64,000 bases of DNA from Ellagibacter isourolithinifaciens (GTDB lineage: Bacteria > Actinomycetota > Coriobacteriia > Coriobacteriales > Eggerthellaceae), in NCBI RefSeq assembly GCF_008831035.1, contig NZ_WAJR01000006.1, positions 42,756 through 106,755 on the forward strand. The letters are read 5' to 3'. Position 1 is the stretch's first letter. Every line of letters starts with the position of its first letter. Below, in pieces: positions 37,124-45,670 of the stretch. The notes under the pieces were generated by a model that saw nothing but the letters and a program-made list of their open reading frames with translations, made no database searches and was not told the DNA's origin. Both the position numbers and the translations under genes were made by a program.

Positions 37124-37165
37124 TTGTGCAGTGTTGTTCTATCTGTTATATTACCAATAGAACAA
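37124..37165 (+). promoter_or_regulatory. Promoter with overlapping operator of the GntR operon
   Basis: TTGTGC (37124-37129) and TATATT (37147-37152) are spaced 17 bp. A 9-bp dyad TTGTTCTAT/ATAGAACAA (37134-37142, 37157-37165) brackets the -10, suggesting autorepression by the downstream YtrA-like protein. Confidence 0.65.
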
Positions 37166-37231
37166 AAAAGACAATGGAAGAAACGACTCGGCCAGCAAAG
37201 TCAAACCCATCAAATATACGAGGAGGTACCT

Positions 37232-37678
37232 GTGGTCATTCGGATCGATCAGTCGAACGAAGCCCCCATCTACCTGCAGATTCGCAATCAAATTATCGAG
37301 GGAGTCGCTCGTGGCGAACTCTCGCCGGGTGACAGTCTGCCGAGCGTTCGTCAACTTGCGGCCGATTTGGGCATCAACCTCCACACGGTCAACAAGGCGT
37401 ATGCCGTTTTGCGGGACGAGGGGTACGTTGCCATGCGGGGACGCAAGGGCGCTTTCATCGCAAACGCGCAAAGCATCGGCGCGCCAAGCCATCAGACGAT
37501 AGACGACGAGCGAATGGCGAGTGGGATCTACCGTCTGGCGCTCGAACACCGCGCGCGAGGTGGCACGCCCGAAAGCTTTATGGCCATCGCGAAATCCCAG
37601 GTCGCGCATGCCTTCGAGATCGAAGATCCCTCAAATAGCAAAGGCAACTTGCCCCCAAAGGAGGTCGGCAATGACTGA
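37232..37678 (+). CDS. GntR-family (YtrA-like) transcriptional regulator
   Basis: 148 aa. The winged HTH is at about 10-75 (PIYLQIRNQIIEG, LPSVRQLAADLGINLHTVNK), followed by a short helical tail of about 60 residues with no effector domain, as in the YtrA subfamily. The GTG start at 37232 is fixed by GAGGAGGT 5 nt upstream. It overlaps the next gene by 8 nt. YtrA-type repressors usually control membrane/ABC genes in their own operon; here the partner is a DUF1648 protein. Confidence 0.88.
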   Translation: MVIRIDQSNEAPIYLQIRNQIIEGVARGELSPGDSLPSVRQLAADLGINLHTVNKAYAVLRDEGYVAMRGRKGAFIANAQSIGAPSHQTIDDERMASGIYRLALEHRARGGTPESFMAIAKSQVAHAFEIEDPSNSKGNLPPKEVGND

Positions 37679-38819
37679 TTCCCTCATCCTTGTGGCGTTT
37701 CTCATCGCGATTGTCTTTCTCTCTGGAGCGCTTCTCGCCGCAACGCCATGGTTCATGAAGAAAAACGAGTGCTTCGCGGTGACTATCCCCGAATCGGCGC
37801 AAGCCGACGTGCGCTTTCTCGCCTTTCGGAAGCGCTATGCGGTGGCGGTCCTCGCGGTGACCCTTATCTGCGCGTTCGCGCTTGCCATCGTTCCCAGCGT
37901 CCCCCTCGGGAAGATGGGTTCGGCAGCCAGCGCCGCTTCATCGAACGCAATCCTCTCTGCGGCAATCGTCGTGGCGGCAACGGTGCCCCCGGTTGTATCG
38001 TTTGCCCTGATGCTTCACTATCGCAAAAGAGTCGAGGTCATCAAGAGGGAGGAGGGCTGGAAAGCCGAGCGCGATGAGGCCGTTGCGCTCATCGGCTTTG
38101 AGGGGGCGCCCGTGCCGCCATCGCTCGCATGGAACGTGGTATACGTGCCCATTGTGCTCATCACGCTTGCCATTGGCCTTGCGCTTTACCCGTCCGCTCC
38201 CGATATGGTCCCTACGCATTTTGACTTCGCGGGAAATGTGAACCAGTGGACGCCGAAAGGCCCTGCGCTCATCGCGTTCCCCTTGTTGTTCGAAGTGTTC
38301 ATGGCGGCGTGCTTCATTTTCAGCCACTGGATGACGATTCGGTCGAAGAAAGACATCGACCCTGCACGACCCGCCATCTCGGCGTATGCCTACGGGGCTT
38401 TTGCCCGCGCCGAATGCATCCTGCTTCTCGTTGGCGGATCGGTGCTTACGGTGGTGTTGGGAATCGTGATGATTTTGATGATGACGGAGGTCTTGTCGCT
38501 GCTCGTGACCATGGCGCTTATTTTTGCGGTGACTGTGATTTTCGTTGGCGCGACGATCGCCGTCTCCGTTGTCTACGGACAATCGGGGTCGCGCCTGGTC
38601 AAGCGCTTGGAAGAGAACGGCGACATAATCGCCGACAACGACGAGCACTGGAAGGCGGGTGTCTTCTACTGGAACAAAGACGATGCGAGCCTGATTCTGC
38701 CCAAACGTTTCGGCGTAGGTTGGACGATGAACTGGGCGCGTCCTGCGACGTGGGTCATCGTCGGAGGATTCGCGCTGGCTTCGATTGCCTTTGTGGTTGC
38801 CTGTCTGCTCCTGATGTAG
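37671..38819 (+). CDS. DUF1648/DUF5808 polytopic membrane protein
   Basis: 382 aa, about eight TM helices. A central DUF1648-like block reads YPSAPDMVPTHFDFAGNVNQW (its core is the HFDFAGNVNQW motif near 178-190). The C-terminal DUF5808-like segment HWKAGVFYWNKDDASLILPK is near 326-345, then a last TM helix. It is translationally coupled to the YtrA-like regulator, the usual partner of DUF1648 proteins. Function unproven; related SdpI-type proteins give immunity to peptide toxins or signal envelope stress. Confidence 0.8.
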   Translation: MTDSLILVAFLIAIVFLSGALLAATPWFMKKNECFAVTIPESAQADVRFLAFRKRYAVAVLAVTLICAFALAIVPSVPLGKMGSAASAASSNAILSAAIVVAATVPPVVSFALMLHYRKRVEVIKREEGWKAERDEAVALIGFEGAPVPPSLAWNVVYVPIVLITLAIGLALYPSAPDMVPTHFDFAGNVNQWTPKGPALIAFPLLFEVFMAACFIFSHWMTIRSKKDIDPARPAISAYAYGAFARAECILLLVGGSVLTVVLGIVMILMMTEVLSLLVTMALIFAVTVIFVGATIAVSVVYGQSGSRLVKRLEENGDIIADNDEHWKAGVFYWNKDDASLILPKRFGVGWTMNWARPATWVIVGGFALASIAFVVACLLLM

Positions 38820-39008
38820 GGGCTTCGGAGTGCGCGGTGCCGTAGCGGGGCGAGGCGGTTTCCAACGCAGCGAGGTGCGTTCGCGCATTCGTGTCGTCTT
38901 GGTGTTCAGGGCGGTGCGCTGTCGCATCTCGCTTTCGAAGGGGACGCGCGGGCTCGGCTTGGCTATACTTCTCGATAGCAAACTCAGCTTAAACGGACTC
39001 GGAGTCGC

Positions 39009-41132
39009 ATGGCAGGCAAACAGCTCATACTCGATCGTTATCGCCCGATGTCGGAAGCCGGCGCGGGTGGTTTTGCGACGGTGCAGGTCGCATGGGATAC
39101 GCAGATGCGCCGCAAGGTCGCCATCAAGTGCATCGAGCTGCCGAAGGTGTCGCCTGACTCCTCGAACCAGGTCGCGCCCGCCGATCAGCCGAAGGCGGCC
39201 CGTCATACGCGTGTCGAAGGCGAGGCCGCGCCATCGGCGCCGACGCAGGTCGCTCGCCTTGAGGACATTCCCCCCTGGGAAGACGTTCCCGAAGATGCGG
39301 GGGCGGCAGCGCCCTCCGCGCTCGCGGCTTTGCCGGGGGATTTTGCTTCGGGCTTCGGGCCGGACTGTGGCCCCGTCGGCTCTGGCGACTTCGAAAATAA
39401 TGAAGGCCCCGAAGATTTCTGCTCTCTCGACGATCCCCTTGCTTCCGACATCCCCGGCCTCGCGGAAGCTCGGGCGATTGCCCAGTTCAGCGATGCGAAC
39501 ATCGTCACGGTGTACAACTTCGAGGTCAAGGATTCCACGGCGTACCTCATCATGGAGTACGTGGAGGGGACGACACTCGAACGGTTCTTGCGCGAGCACG
39601 ACGGCGACCTCACACTCGATGTGGTTGCGCACGTCTTCTCGAGCATCGCGCATGCGCTCGAGGTCGCGCATTCCCACAACGTGCTGCATCTCGACATCAA
39701 GCCCGCAAACGTGCTGATCAACCGCCAGGGCGAGGTGAAGGTGACCGACTTCGGCTTGGCGACCCTCGCCGACGCCAACGGCACGGGGCGTGCAGGCGGC
39801 GGCACGATCGGCTACATGCCGCCCGAGCAGATGCGCTCCGAGGCGCTCGACGTTCGCTGCGACGAATGGGCGCTCGCGAGCCTGACCTACGAGATGCTCG
39901 TGGGTGACAATCCCTTCTTCGCGCGCGACCTGCCTCGCGCCGCGGCGGCGATTGAAAACGCCGAGCTCGTGCTTCCCTCGCTATGCTGGGACGACGTGGA
40001 AGAGGGCATCGACGATGTGATGTTCTATGCGCTCGACCCTGACCCGGCGGAACGTTACGCCACGGTACGGGAATTCGACGAGGAGCTCATGCCCTACTTG
40101 GGCGATGTGAAGGCGGGCAAAGCGGAACTATCGCGCCTGGTCAACGGAGTCGATGGGGAAGGGGAAGACGAGGACGGCGAAGGGGAACCTGCGCCCGCCG
40201 CGCCGCGCGTCCCCTTGGTCGACCACTTGACGCCCCGCGTGATGGCAGTGGTTGCGCGCGTGGTGTCCGTCGCCGCGGCAGCCTTGGTGGGCGCTGTCGC
40301 GCTCGTGAACTTCCCCGCGTTCGGCCCTGGCGTGTTTTCGAACCCGGTGTTTTGGGGCCTGCTTGCGGCGGTGTGCGTGCTCGCGGCGATAAAACCCCAT
40401 GTGGGAGCGCTCGCGTCGTTCGCCATCTTGGGAGTGTCCCTCACGGCGAACGGCGCCTACGCGCCGGGGATCCTTCTCTTCCTCGGCACCGTCGCCTGGT
40501 GGTGGTTCGCCGCGCGCGGTTCTGATGCGCCTGCGGTCGCAGCTCTTTTGGGCCCGCTTTCGGGGGCGGTCGGTTTCGCGCCGCTCTCGCCGGTTGTTGC
40601 GGGCAGCCTCATCGTCTCGGTTGCCCGCGCGGCGGCGACGGCGGCGTTCGCCGGGCTTTGCGCGCTTGCGCTCGGCAGCTTGGGCACATCGGGCATGATT
40701 GACTGGAACGCGCCGATGTACTGGGATTACGCAACGATGTCGGGCGCGGTTTCGGCGGGAAGCAACGCCGTCGCCGACCCCGATGCGGTAGCGTCGGCGG
40801 TGCTTTCGAGTACGGGGATCGGTGCGCAGACGCAGGCGCGCCTTGGCGGCATGCTGCTGAAGCCGGGCACGTGGTGCGTGTTCGCGAGCTGGGTCATCGC
40901 TGCGGCGGCGATGAGTGCGCTTTCCCGCTGGGGGATGTCGCGCAAGGTTGATGTCGCGGCTGCGCTCGTGGGGACTGTCGTCCTCGTATTGGGCGTCTGC
41001 GCTGCCGCGTGGGCGGCGAACCCCGCGTCGTGGACGCCGCCGAGCACGATGGCGCTCATCGGATCGATCGTGCCCGGACTTGTGGGCGTCGTACTTGCCG
41101 CCCTGGGCATTCCCGACAAAATCAGGCAGTAG
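39009..41132 (+). CDS. Membrane-associated Hanks-type Ser/Thr protein kinase
   Basis: 707 aa. The kinase domain has ATP Lys40 in KVAIKC, catalytic loop HLDIKPANVL (Asp near 228), VTDFGLA and the activation/P+1 segment GTIGYMPPEQM. About 105 residues of Ala/Pro/Glu-rich sequence (about 45-150) are inserted between the ATP lysine strand and helix C, which is very unusual. After the kinase (about 375) come an acidic linker and about nine TM segments to the C-terminus, with no PASTA domains. TATACT lies about 45 bp upstream. Monocistronic. Confidence 0.88.
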   Translation: MAGKQLILDRYRPMSEAGAGGFATVQVAWDTQMRRKVAIKCIELPKVSPDSSNQVAPADQPKAARHTRVEGEAAPSAPTQVARLEDIPPWEDVPEDAGAAAPSALAALPGDFASGFGPDCGPVGSGDFENNEGPEDFCSLDDPLASDIPGLAEARAIAQFSDANIVTVYNFEVKDSTAYLIMEYVEGTTLERFLREHDGDLTLDVVAHVFSSIAHALEVAHSHNVLHLDIKPANVLINRQGEVKVTDFGLATLADANGTGRAGGGTIGYMPPEQMRSEALDVRCDEWALASLTYEMLVGDNPFFARDLPRAAAAIENAELVLPSLCWDDVEEGIDDVMFYALDPDPAERYATVREFDEELMPYLGDVKAGKAELSRLVNGVDGEGEDEDGEGEPAPAAPRVPLVDHLTPRVMAVVARVVSVAAAALVGAVALVNFPAFGPGVFSNPVFWGLLAAVCVLAAIKPHVGALASFAILGVSLTANGAYAPGILLFLGTVAWWWFAARGSDAPAVAALLGPLSGAVGFAPLSPVVAGSLIVSVARAAATAAFAGLCALALGSLGTSGMIDWNAPMYWDYATMSGAVSAGSNAVADPDAVASAVLSSTGIGAQTQARLGGMLLKPGTWCVFASWVIAAAAMSALSRWGMSRKVDVAAALVGTVVLVLGVCAAAWAANPASWTPPSTMALIGSIVPGLVGVVLAALGIPDKIRQ

Positions 41133-41143
41133 GTCGCGCGCTT

Positions 41144-42031
41144 CTACCCTAAAAGCTGGGCAACCTTCCCCAGAAGCGGCTCGAAACTCACGCCGCGGTT
41201 CTTGAAATCGGGCTGCTTGGCTGACACGATCATCGCGTCGTGCGTGAAGTCGCCCGCGAACACGACGGCGTCGCGTAGGCTGCGACCAGCCATGACGGCC
41301 GCCATCAGGCAGGAGCAGTACAGGTCTCCCGTGCCGTGCAGCATGTAGGGCAGATACTCGTTCGCGGCCTTGAACATGTCGCAGTCCACGCCGCCCACGA
41401 AGTTGCGGATGACGCTCTCGCCCTCGCGTTGGATGCCCTTGAGCACCACATGCTTGGCGCCCTTCGCGACGAGCGCATCAATCATGCGCGCCGCCTCCGC
41501 GTCGGAGATGTCGGTGCCGCACCAGTCGTCGCCGATGGGCTCGCCCAAGATGATGGCGGCCTCGGTGAGATTCGGCGTGAGGATGTCGGCGCCGGCGGCA
41601 AGTTCGGCCATCGCGTCGCAGAGCTCGGGCGTGTAGGTGGGGTAGACCTTGCCGTGGTCGGCCATGACGGGGTCGACCACGCGCAGTGCGTTGGGGTAGG
41701 TCTCGTACAAATCGCGAATGCGATCGACTTGCTCGGGCGCGCCCAGAAAGCCGGAGTACACGGCGTCGATCTCGACCCCGATGCCCTTCCACGCGTTCGT
41801 GTAATCTTCCATGATGCTCGTCGTGTCGTGCATGTACCAGCCAGGGAAGGCGGTATGGCTGGAGAACAGCCCCGTCGGTACGGGGCACACGTCGCAACCT
41901 GCGGCGGAAAGCACGGGAATCGCCACGCCGAGCGAGCATTTCCCGTACCCGCACAGGTCGTGGACGGCAGCGACGCGCGGAATGTAGTCGTCGCGGCGCT
42001 CGTAGAGATGCAGGTCGTTCGCGCTTGTCAT
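41144..42031 (-). CDS. pdxY: Pyridoxal/pyridoxamine kinase (PdxK/PdxY-like)
   Basis: 295 aa of the ribokinase fold. It phosphorylates B6 vitamers in the salvage pathway, complementing pdxST in this window. Motifs: the N-terminal VAAVHDLCGYGKCSLGVAIP block, the substrate region PTGLFSSHT, VVDPVMADHG (about 125), and the anionic-hole HGTGDLYCSCL near 237 in place of the common GTGD(L/T)F. Start ATG 42031 has AAAAGGAAG upstream; an ATG 36 nt earlier overlaps the preceding gene. It lies 4 bp after a small membrane protein gene in the same direction. Confidence 0.88.
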   Translation of the reverse strand: MTSANDLHLYERRDDYIPRVAAVHDLCGYGKCSLGVAIPVLSAAGCDVCPVPTGLFSSHTAFPGWYMHDTTSIMEDYTNAWKGIGVEIDAVYSGFLGAPEQVDRIRDLYETYPNALRVVDPVMADHGKVYPTYTPELCDAMAELAAGADILTPNLTEAAIILGEPIGDDWCGTDISDAEAARMIDALVAKGAKHVVLKGIQREGESVIRNFVGGVDCDMFKAANEYLPYMLHGTGDLYCSCLMAAVMAGRSLRDAVVFAGDFTHDAMIVSAKQPDFKNRGVSFEPLLGKVAQLLG

Positions 42032-42035
42032 GATG

Positions 42036-42239
42036 CTAGTCTTCCTTTTCCTCGTCCTCGTCGTCATCGTCGAAGATCGACCAATCGTCCTCGCCCTTCG
42101 GGCGATCCGCGAAGCGTTTGCGCGTGCGGCGCTCCATGATCACGCAGACGATCAGGCTCAGCACCAGGCAGATGCCGACCAGGCATCCGACACCTTCAGG
42201 TGTCTCGAAAAGAAAATGGTACAGCTCGGTAATATCCAT
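42036..42239 (-). CDS. Small membrane protein with acidic tail, upstream of pdxY
   Basis: 67 aa. An N-terminal amphipathic stretch (MDITELYHFLFETPEG) precedes one TM helix (about 17-36, VGCLVGICLVLSLIVCVIM). A basic stop-transfer (ERRTRKRF) follows, then a strongly acidic tail (DDWSIFDDDDEDEEKED). Start ATG 42239 has AACGAGG upstream; longer in-frame starts lack a site. It is co-transcribed with the pyridoxal kinase gene only 4 bp downstream. No known family recognised. Confidence 0.7.
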   Translation of the reverse strand: MDITELYHFLFETPEGVGCLVGICLVLSLIVCVIMERRTRKRFADRPKGEDDWSIFDDDDEDEEKED

Positions 42240-42552
42240 GTTGGCCTCGTTGCTTCTTCGGAGGTGGCGCGTTGCGGCTCGTTGTCGCAACCGCATAAGC
42301 ATAACGTGAACCAGTATACCGCGCACGCCTCGCGCGAAGATTCCACGTTCGGGGAAGGTCTGGGCAGCGAGCGCCCCTCGTTGGGCTTTTTGTTGAGAAT
42401 TTAAGCTACAAAGCTGTTCAATATACTAGACAAATGAAATGTTTATGAACGATTTCCGATGGATGGTTATTTGACAGGCGGGCATATGCTTAGCCGCTTG
42501 GCGGTGTTGTTGCTAAAATCGACGGAAGATATGTTTAGGGATTGGAGCAAGC
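42240..42552. other. Divergent, AT-richer intergenic region before the tandem LuxR gene
   Basis: 313 bp without a gene. Visible elements are TATACT at 42422-42427, TTGACA at 42471-42476 without a properly spaced -10, and an extended -10 TGCTAAAAT at 42511-42519 about 33 bp before the TTG start of the LuxR gene. The base composition shifts to lower GC here. Confidence 0.45.
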
Positions 42553-44964
42553 TTGATTTGCGGAAAAAAGAAGTTTGCCCTCGTTGTTTGGGCGGTTTGG
42601 TTTGCCCTCCTTTTCGGAACGCCGTATTTTAGGTTGCAACCGTACTCGGGAGCTTTGGCTTCGGGCGTTTATGCCTATTGCGCGCTGGGATTTCTTTTGG
42701 GCCTTGTCGCTTATGGGATTGTCTCGCGCTTGGCGTCTGCGACGATTCGTCCCGTTTCATTTGCTGCCACCATCTGCGGTGCTGCCCTTTCGATTGTCGT
42801 TTTTGCTTATGAATGGCTCGCGTTGCCGGCTTATTTCTCGGGCTGCTTCGAGGTTCTTCCCTTGCATCAGCTCCGTTTACTTATGCAGTGGGAAAAGCCT
42901 CTCGTTTGTCTAGTGGGTTGCTGTTGCGCCTTTTCAGGGGCGGTTGCGTTATTGGAGTCGCCTCATCGTCCTGGCGGGGAAGAGGATGCCTGCGAGAAAG
43001 CGAGTTGGGAAGTTGGCGGAAGCGATGCAAGCGAATTTTCCGTCTTAGTTGCGACGGTCGCCATCTTTGTTTGCGGATTGACGGAAACGGCGGCTGCGGC
43101 GTTGTTCGTCCCCTTCGTGGCGAAAGGCGCCGACGCTTCGATTGCGGAAGTGCGAACTTCCGCTCTGCTCCTTTGGGTGGTTCCCCTTGCCCTGTTCGTT
43201 GTGGCCATCCTCTGCCTAGTGTCTGCTCGAATCGTGAACGGTAACCTGTCTGCGAAACGGAGGATTGCCGGAGTAGTTTCTCTCTCTTCCTTTCCCGTAG
43301 GGCTTTTGACCTGGAATGTCATCACAAGGGCTATTCCTGTTGGCGGTATGAATCTCGCGAGCCATGTCGAAATATCCGTCATAGCGTGCATTCTCTTTGT
43401 GCTCGGCGTATGCGTTGCTTTTGCTTCGCTGCGTTTTTTCCAGAAGGAGACCGAGGACGCAGGCGCTCAGATAGAAGGTGAGCCTCAATCTGGTTTGCCG
43501 GAGGCCTGGTTGGCAATCGCCGCTGAACACGGCCTGTCGGAACGAGAGGCCGAGGTTGCTGTGCTAACCGCTTCGGGAGCGACATCGGATTCGATTGCTG
43601 TCAAACTCCAGATAAAAGCTCCTACAGTTAGGTCGTATCAACGACGGATTTATCGCAAGATGGGTATCTCCAGTCGAGAAGGGCTGCTCGCTTTGGGGTT
43701 TGCGGGCTCAATAGCTAAAGACAGAGCGAAGAGCGAGAATCCGAGTGATTCTCGGCAATCTGAGCTGGGTCCTCGCGTAGCGAAAATCTACCAGGTTATC
43801 TCGATTGCCGGAATCGCGCTGGCCATCGCCCTCCTTGTTCCGTTTGGGGAAGTAAGTTCATGGGGCGAGGGGCGACCGGTGCTATTCGGCGCAGGGCTTG
43901 GTTTTGCGCTAGCGGGAGCCGCATTTCTTTCCCTGGATGCAATGAGCGTGCATTTTTGGGGAAGTGCCAAAATCCTGGTCGTTCTTGCGTGTGCTGCGAT
44001 TGTGTCGGCGGTGCCTGTTGTCTCGTATAAGGTGGTCTTATTTTTTGGGATTGGCTTCGGGGACGTTGGTGGGCTCTTTTCGGCCGCTTTCGCAGGAAGC
44101 CTGTTTTTCTCCTTGTCTCTGAGCTGCATCTTGCTGTTTCGGCTTTCTCTCTGCGAGGTGCGCTCTAGCCAGGTAACGCCATCCCGCCTTTTGCATGGTT
44201 TGGCGTTTTTCACCTTGGGCGCTCTGATTGAGAGTCTGTGGCGACACGCATTGCCAACTTTTGCCAGCAGCTCCCTTCTCGTGTTCGGGGCGATTTCAAT
44301 TGTTGGGTGCACCATTTTTTGGTTCAGCGTTAGCAAAAAGGGCGGAATTGCGTTTGTTGCAGTTGCTTTTATCGCGCTCGTGCTTGGCGCGAAAGGGTGC
44401 CTGCCCGCGATGGCGATGCTTATCGTCCTTACGTTTTGCGGAGTCGTCGCCTTGGAGCTTCGGAGTTCGATTTTTCGCCCCTGCGATATCGCGTTGACTT
44501 GCTGTTGCTTCGGGCTGGGGTGCCTCGCCGCTCTTGTTGGAATGGACATGCTTACCGATGTGTTCTTCTTCAATCAGTTTCGGATGGACGATATGGGCGG
44601 TCGCAATGTCGTGCTGCAATTCGTTTCCATGTGCTTCGGGGTTGCGGCAATTGCTTCGGGGTTGCTCCACCTGACGACTCTTTACGAAGCGCGGGGTTCG
44701 CTTGAGCTCGTAAAAATCGTCCGCTTCGATTCGACGAAATTCAGCGATCGGGCTGAGCACTATCTTTACAGCAAGGGGCTTACTTCCACGCAGGTTGAGG
44801 TGGCCATGCGCATTGCGAGGGGCATGCCATCGCGGCAGATCTCGGAAGAGCTAAACTACGCGCGTGGGACAATCAACTCTGCAAGGGCGGCAATTTATAA
44901 GCTGCTGAAAGTAAACAGCCGAATCCAACTTATTGAGCTTCTTGACAAGAACATCAGTTCGTAA
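42553..44964 (+). CDS. Tandem membrane-LuxR fusion regulator (two TM-bundle + HTH units)
   Basis: 803 aa. Residues 1-300 contain about eight TM helices. A complete LuxR/GerE HTH follows at about 325-385 (GLSEREAEVAVLTASGATSD, then VRSYQRRIYRKMGISSREGL). A second bundle of about ten TM helices spans about 410-715. A second LuxR HTH closes the protein at about 740-800 (GLTSTQVEVAMRIARG, INSARAAIYKLLKVNSRIQ). Family proteins normally have one such unit of about 450 aa, so this looks like a fused duplication. The TTG start has GGAG upstream. It probably controls the adjacent secreted-protein/ABC genes. Confidence 0.85.
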   Translation: MICGKKKFALVVWAVWFALLFGTPYFRLQPYSGALASGVYAYCALGFLLGLVAYGIVSRLASATIRPVSFAATICGAALSIVVFAYEWLALPAYFSGCFEVLPLHQLRLLMQWEKPLVCLVGCCCAFSGAVALLESPHRPGGEEDACEKASWEVGGSDASEFSVLVATVAIFVCGLTETAAAALFVPFVAKGADASIAEVRTSALLLWVVPLALFVVAILCLVSARIVNGNLSAKRRIAGVVSLSSFPVGLLTWNVITRAIPVGGMNLASHVEISVIACILFVLGVCVAFASLRFFQKETEDAGAQIEGEPQSGLPEAWLAIAAEHGLSEREAEVAVLTASGATSDSIAVKLQIKAPTVRSYQRRIYRKMGISSREGLLALGFAGSIAKDRAKSENPSDSRQSELGPRVAKIYQVISIAGIALAIALLVPFGEVSSWGEGRPVLFGAGLGFALAGAAFLSLDAMSVHFWGSAKILVVLACAAIVSAVPVVSYKVVLFFGIGFGDVGGLFSAAFAGSLFFSLSLSCILLFRLSLCEVRSSQVTPSRLLHGLAFFTLGALIESLWRHALPTFASSSLLVFGAISIVGCTIFWFSVSKKGGIAFVAVAFIALVLGAKGCLPAMAMLIVLTFCGVVALELRSSIFRPCDIALTCCCFGLGCLAALVGMDMLTDVFFFNQFRMDDMGGRNVVLQFVSMCFGVAAIASGLLHLTTLYEARGSLELVKIVRFDSTKFSDRAEHYLYSKGLTSTQVEVAMRIARGMPSRQISEELNYARGTINSARAAIYKLLKVNSRIQLIELLDKNISS

Positions 44965-45016
44965 TCACGATAGGTTATTGAACAGCATATCGGCTGACTA
45001 CAGACATCATCCCTGA

Positions 45017-45067
45017 TAAAAGACATATTGGAAGAGGTTGCAACCGCCCTGCTTTTAATGTCTTTTA
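45017..45067 (+). promoter_or_regulatory. 10-bp dyad upstream of the secreted-protein gene
   Basis: TAAAAGACAT (45017-45026) is inverted as ATGTCTTTTA (45058-45067) across 31 bp, ending 12 bp before the ATG. It could be an operator for the adjacent LuxR protein or an mRNA stem that includes the ribosome site region. Confidence 0.5.
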
Positions 45068-45079
45068 GAAGGGATCAAC

Positions 45080-45601
45080 ATGAAAATAAAGACAAAAATC
45101 GGCACTGCAATAGCAATAGCCTCCCTCATGGCGCTGCCTGCTCAGATGGCTTTTGCGGCTGAGGGGTCGTCGGTGATTGAATCTACGTCCGTTCAAGACG
45201 ACGGTGTAATCGTCGTACGAAGCAATACGGGAGACACGTGGTACAACTTCCCGTTTAGCGAGAGCGGGTCGACATGGGCGACAAGCGGGCGCGCTAAAGA
45301 GGATTCAAGCTCTGCCTATATTCAAGTCATAACTATGACAATGGACTATTGCAAGGTTTATATCGATGGGGGAAGAACCATCGATGGACCCTGGAGTAAT
45401 CAGGTTTCGTATTGGTCAGGCTCTGCCACGGGCAATTCGTGCAGTGTGACTTCAACGGGGCAATTTGGGATTATGAATAAGGTTAATGAAAATGGGCTCG
45501 GATATGCGCGGCTTACAGGCTGGGCATGTTCTCAGCCTGGAGAACTGTCTGGCTATTGGAGCCCTGATAGCTGGGGGACTTATCCAAAGATCAACGATTA
45601 A
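45080..45601 (+). CDS. Small secreted protein (bacteriocin-like candidate)
   Basis: 173 aa. A clear Sec signal peptide (KIKTKIGTAIAIASLMALPA, cleavage near AFA-AEG at 28) leaves a mature part of about 145 aa. That part is rich in Ser, Thr, Gly, Trp and Tyr with three Cys. It has YNFPFSES, ARLTGWACSQPGELSGYWSP and a C-terminal WSPDSWGTYPKIND. The pattern recalls small secreted proteins linked to bacteriocin-like ABC loci (DUF2712/lactococcin-972 style), but I cannot confirm a family. AAGGGATCAAC precedes the start. A stem-loop follows the stop, before the ABC genes. Confidence 0.75.
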   Translation: MKIKTKIGTAIAIASLMALPAQMAFAAEGSSVIESTSVQDDGVIVVRSNTGDTWYNFPFSESGSTWATSGRAKEDSSSAYIQVITMTMDYCKVYIDGGRTIDGPWSNQVSYWSGSATGNSCSVTSTGQFGIMNKVNENGLGYARLTGWACSQPGELSGYWSPDSWGTYPKIND

Positions 45602-45626
45602 AAAATCGACCAGTCGCGAATAAAGT

Positions 45627-45655
45627 CGACGCCCTTCTCTTTGAGAGGGGCGTCG
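45627..45655 (+). terminator. Stem-loop after the secreted-protein gene, attenuator candidate
   Basis: CGACGCCC (45627-45634) pairs with GGGCGTCG (45648-45655), extended by four more pairs to a CTTTG loop. It lacks a T-run on the plus strand, so partial termination or 3'-end protection is more likely than full stop. Confidence 0.5.
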
Positions 45656-45670
45656 GCGGATTGGGCTGCA

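Larger units (their letters stand above)
36494..37231. other. 738-bp non-coding region with large inverted repeat and GntR promoter
   Basis: No supported gene in either strand. The first part is built of degenerate GCCAGC-like repeats (36590-36670). A 147-bp element bounded by perfect 28-bp inverted arms lies at 36752-36898. The last 110 bp hold the promoter/operator of the GntR gene. Confidence 0.6.

Noticed and set aside
36854..37231. N-terminal extension of the GntR gene starting at 36854
   Set aside because: The GTG at 37232 has a strong GAGGAGGT site and family homology starts there; the extension runs through the promoter and the inverted repeat.
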